A stretch of 12,761 nt of DNA. Origin: Rickettsiales bacterium UBA2645 (lineage in GTDB: Bacteria > Pseudomonadota > Alphaproteobacteria > Rickettsiales > UBA1997). The translations under genes and the position numbers were made by a program. The DNA is taken from positions 1 to 12,761 of the forward strand of contig DENL01000044.1 of the NCBI GenBank assembly GCA_002359655.1, in the 5' to 3' direction. The notes beneath the pieces were generated by a model. It had not been told where the DNA came from and searched no databases. It worked only from the letters and a program-made list of their open reading frames with translations. Of this stretch, positions 12,242 to 12,761 are shown one piece after another. How positions within the stretch are numbered: position 1 is the first letter of the stretch; each line of letters begins with the position of its first letter.

Positions 12242-12761
12242 ATGGATGACTTTGCACCAAAAATGGCGGATCACATCGAGCTTAAAAAAGTCGATGAATT
12301 GATCCCTTACAGCAAAAATGCACGGCTTCACTCAGAGGCGCAAGTTGCACAAATTGCTGCCAGCATAATCGAATTTGGTTTTACAAATCCAGTTTTGATT
12401 GATGGTGAAAAAGGAATTATTGCTGGTCACGGAAGATTGATGGCGGCAAAGAAACTGGGGTTAAAAGAAGTGCCGGTTGTTGTTCTTGATCACCTAAGCG
12501 AAACACAAAAGAAGGCTTACATTATCGCCGATAACAAACTCGCAGAAAATGCTGGATGGGATGAAGAAATTTTGGCAAGCGAATTGGCGGATTTAAAAAA
12601 TGAGGATTTTAACCTCGATCTGATTGGCTTTGAAGATCAGGAACTCGAAAAGATTTTTGCCAATCTTTACGAAAAAGAAAATGAGCAAGAAACAGAAGAA
12701 ATTCCTGAGCCTGAAGAAAAACCAATCTCAAAGTCAGATGATGTTTGGCTGCTTGGAAAAC
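12242..12761 (+). CDS. ParB-domain/DNA methylase fusion, N-terminal part
   Basis: 173 codons visible; the gene runs off the window. Residues 11-120 are a ParB-like nuclease domain: LIPYSKNARLHSEAQVAQIA, FTNPVLIDGEKGIIAGHGRL with the GHGR motif (62-65), and ADNKLAE (96-102). After an acidic linker (145-160) comes DDVWLLGK, which normally opens the N6-adenine or N4-cytosine methylase domain of ParB-fused phage methylases. That catalytic part (DPPY motif) lies outside the window. It starts one base after the overprinted frame's stop and five after the methylase stop, so it is probably co-transcribed. No Shine-Dalgarno is evident before the ATG at 12242; an in-frame ATG lies at 12263. Confidence 0.88.
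   Translation, partial: MDDFAPKMADHIELKKVDELIPYSKNARLHSEAQVAQIAASIIEFGFTNPVLIDGEKGIIAGHGRLMAAKKLGLKEVPVVVLDHLSETQKKAYIIADNKLAENAGWDEEILASELADLKNEDFNLDLIGFEDQELEKIFANLYEKENEQETEEIPEPEEKPISKSDDVWLLGK

Overview
The window reads as the immunity, early replication/recombination and DNA-modification part of a temperate phage or prophage. The host is probably an AT-rich alphaproteobacterium. That is inference: the sequence is AT-rich by eye, and the combination of early genes (a Sak4-like ATPase, a DUF669 protein, DUF6511-like and DUF6362-like proteins, a ParB-fused methylase) is one I associate with alphaproteobacterial phages. There is no rRNA, tRNA, CRISPR array, transposase or integrase here.

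Layout. (1) Positions 1-2205 look like an immunity region. A UmuD/LexA-type (S24) protein on the minus strand appears to have lost its catalytic serine. It diverges from two plus-strand genes, one unknown (759-1172) and one with a C-terminal winged-helix-like domain (1222-2115). The block is bracketed by two inverted copies of one operator-like array (1-33 and 2145-2177, 29 of 33 bases identical, 23 in a row). The right array continues as ATACCG boxes spaced 11-12 bases. The arrangement resembles the paired OL/OR operators of lambdoid phages. (2) Positions 2290-9385 form a tight rightward operon with strong Shine-Dalgarno sites and short overlaps: an AlpA-like regulator, a conserved phage protein of unknown function, a Sak4-like ATPase, a DUF669 ssDNA-binding-like protein, an SF2 helicase with a zinc ribbon, a small zinc-finger protein, a Cas4-like PD-(D/E)XK nuclease with a four-cysteine Fe-S signature, and a Toprim primase-helicase. 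Together these could process, anneal and replicate phage DNA. (3) Positions 9382-9790 are repeat-rich: about nine copies of AAGAAACC(A/G), read in all three frames by a dubious 107-aa ORF, then four alternating copies of CCTCCAT/ATGGAGG that can fold in mutually exclusive ways. This is a candidate origin or regulatory element. (4) Positions 9791-10861 hold a DUF6362-like HTH protein and a protein resembling minor tail protein Z. Two terminators built from GGTGCGCA repeats follow. (5) Positions 11044-12761 carry a complete C5 cytosine methylase and, at the window edge, the start of a ParB-domain/N6-adenine methylase fusion.

The most striking observation is at 11044-12240. The whole cytosine methylase gene is also open in the +1 frame (398 codons against 396). 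That second frame encodes a protein that looks real: repeated W-P-T motifs and a C-terminal LNPRFTEWLMGWPLGW block, which I recall from phage proteins of unknown function. This is either genuine overprinting or a widespread composition effect, and it deserves testing.
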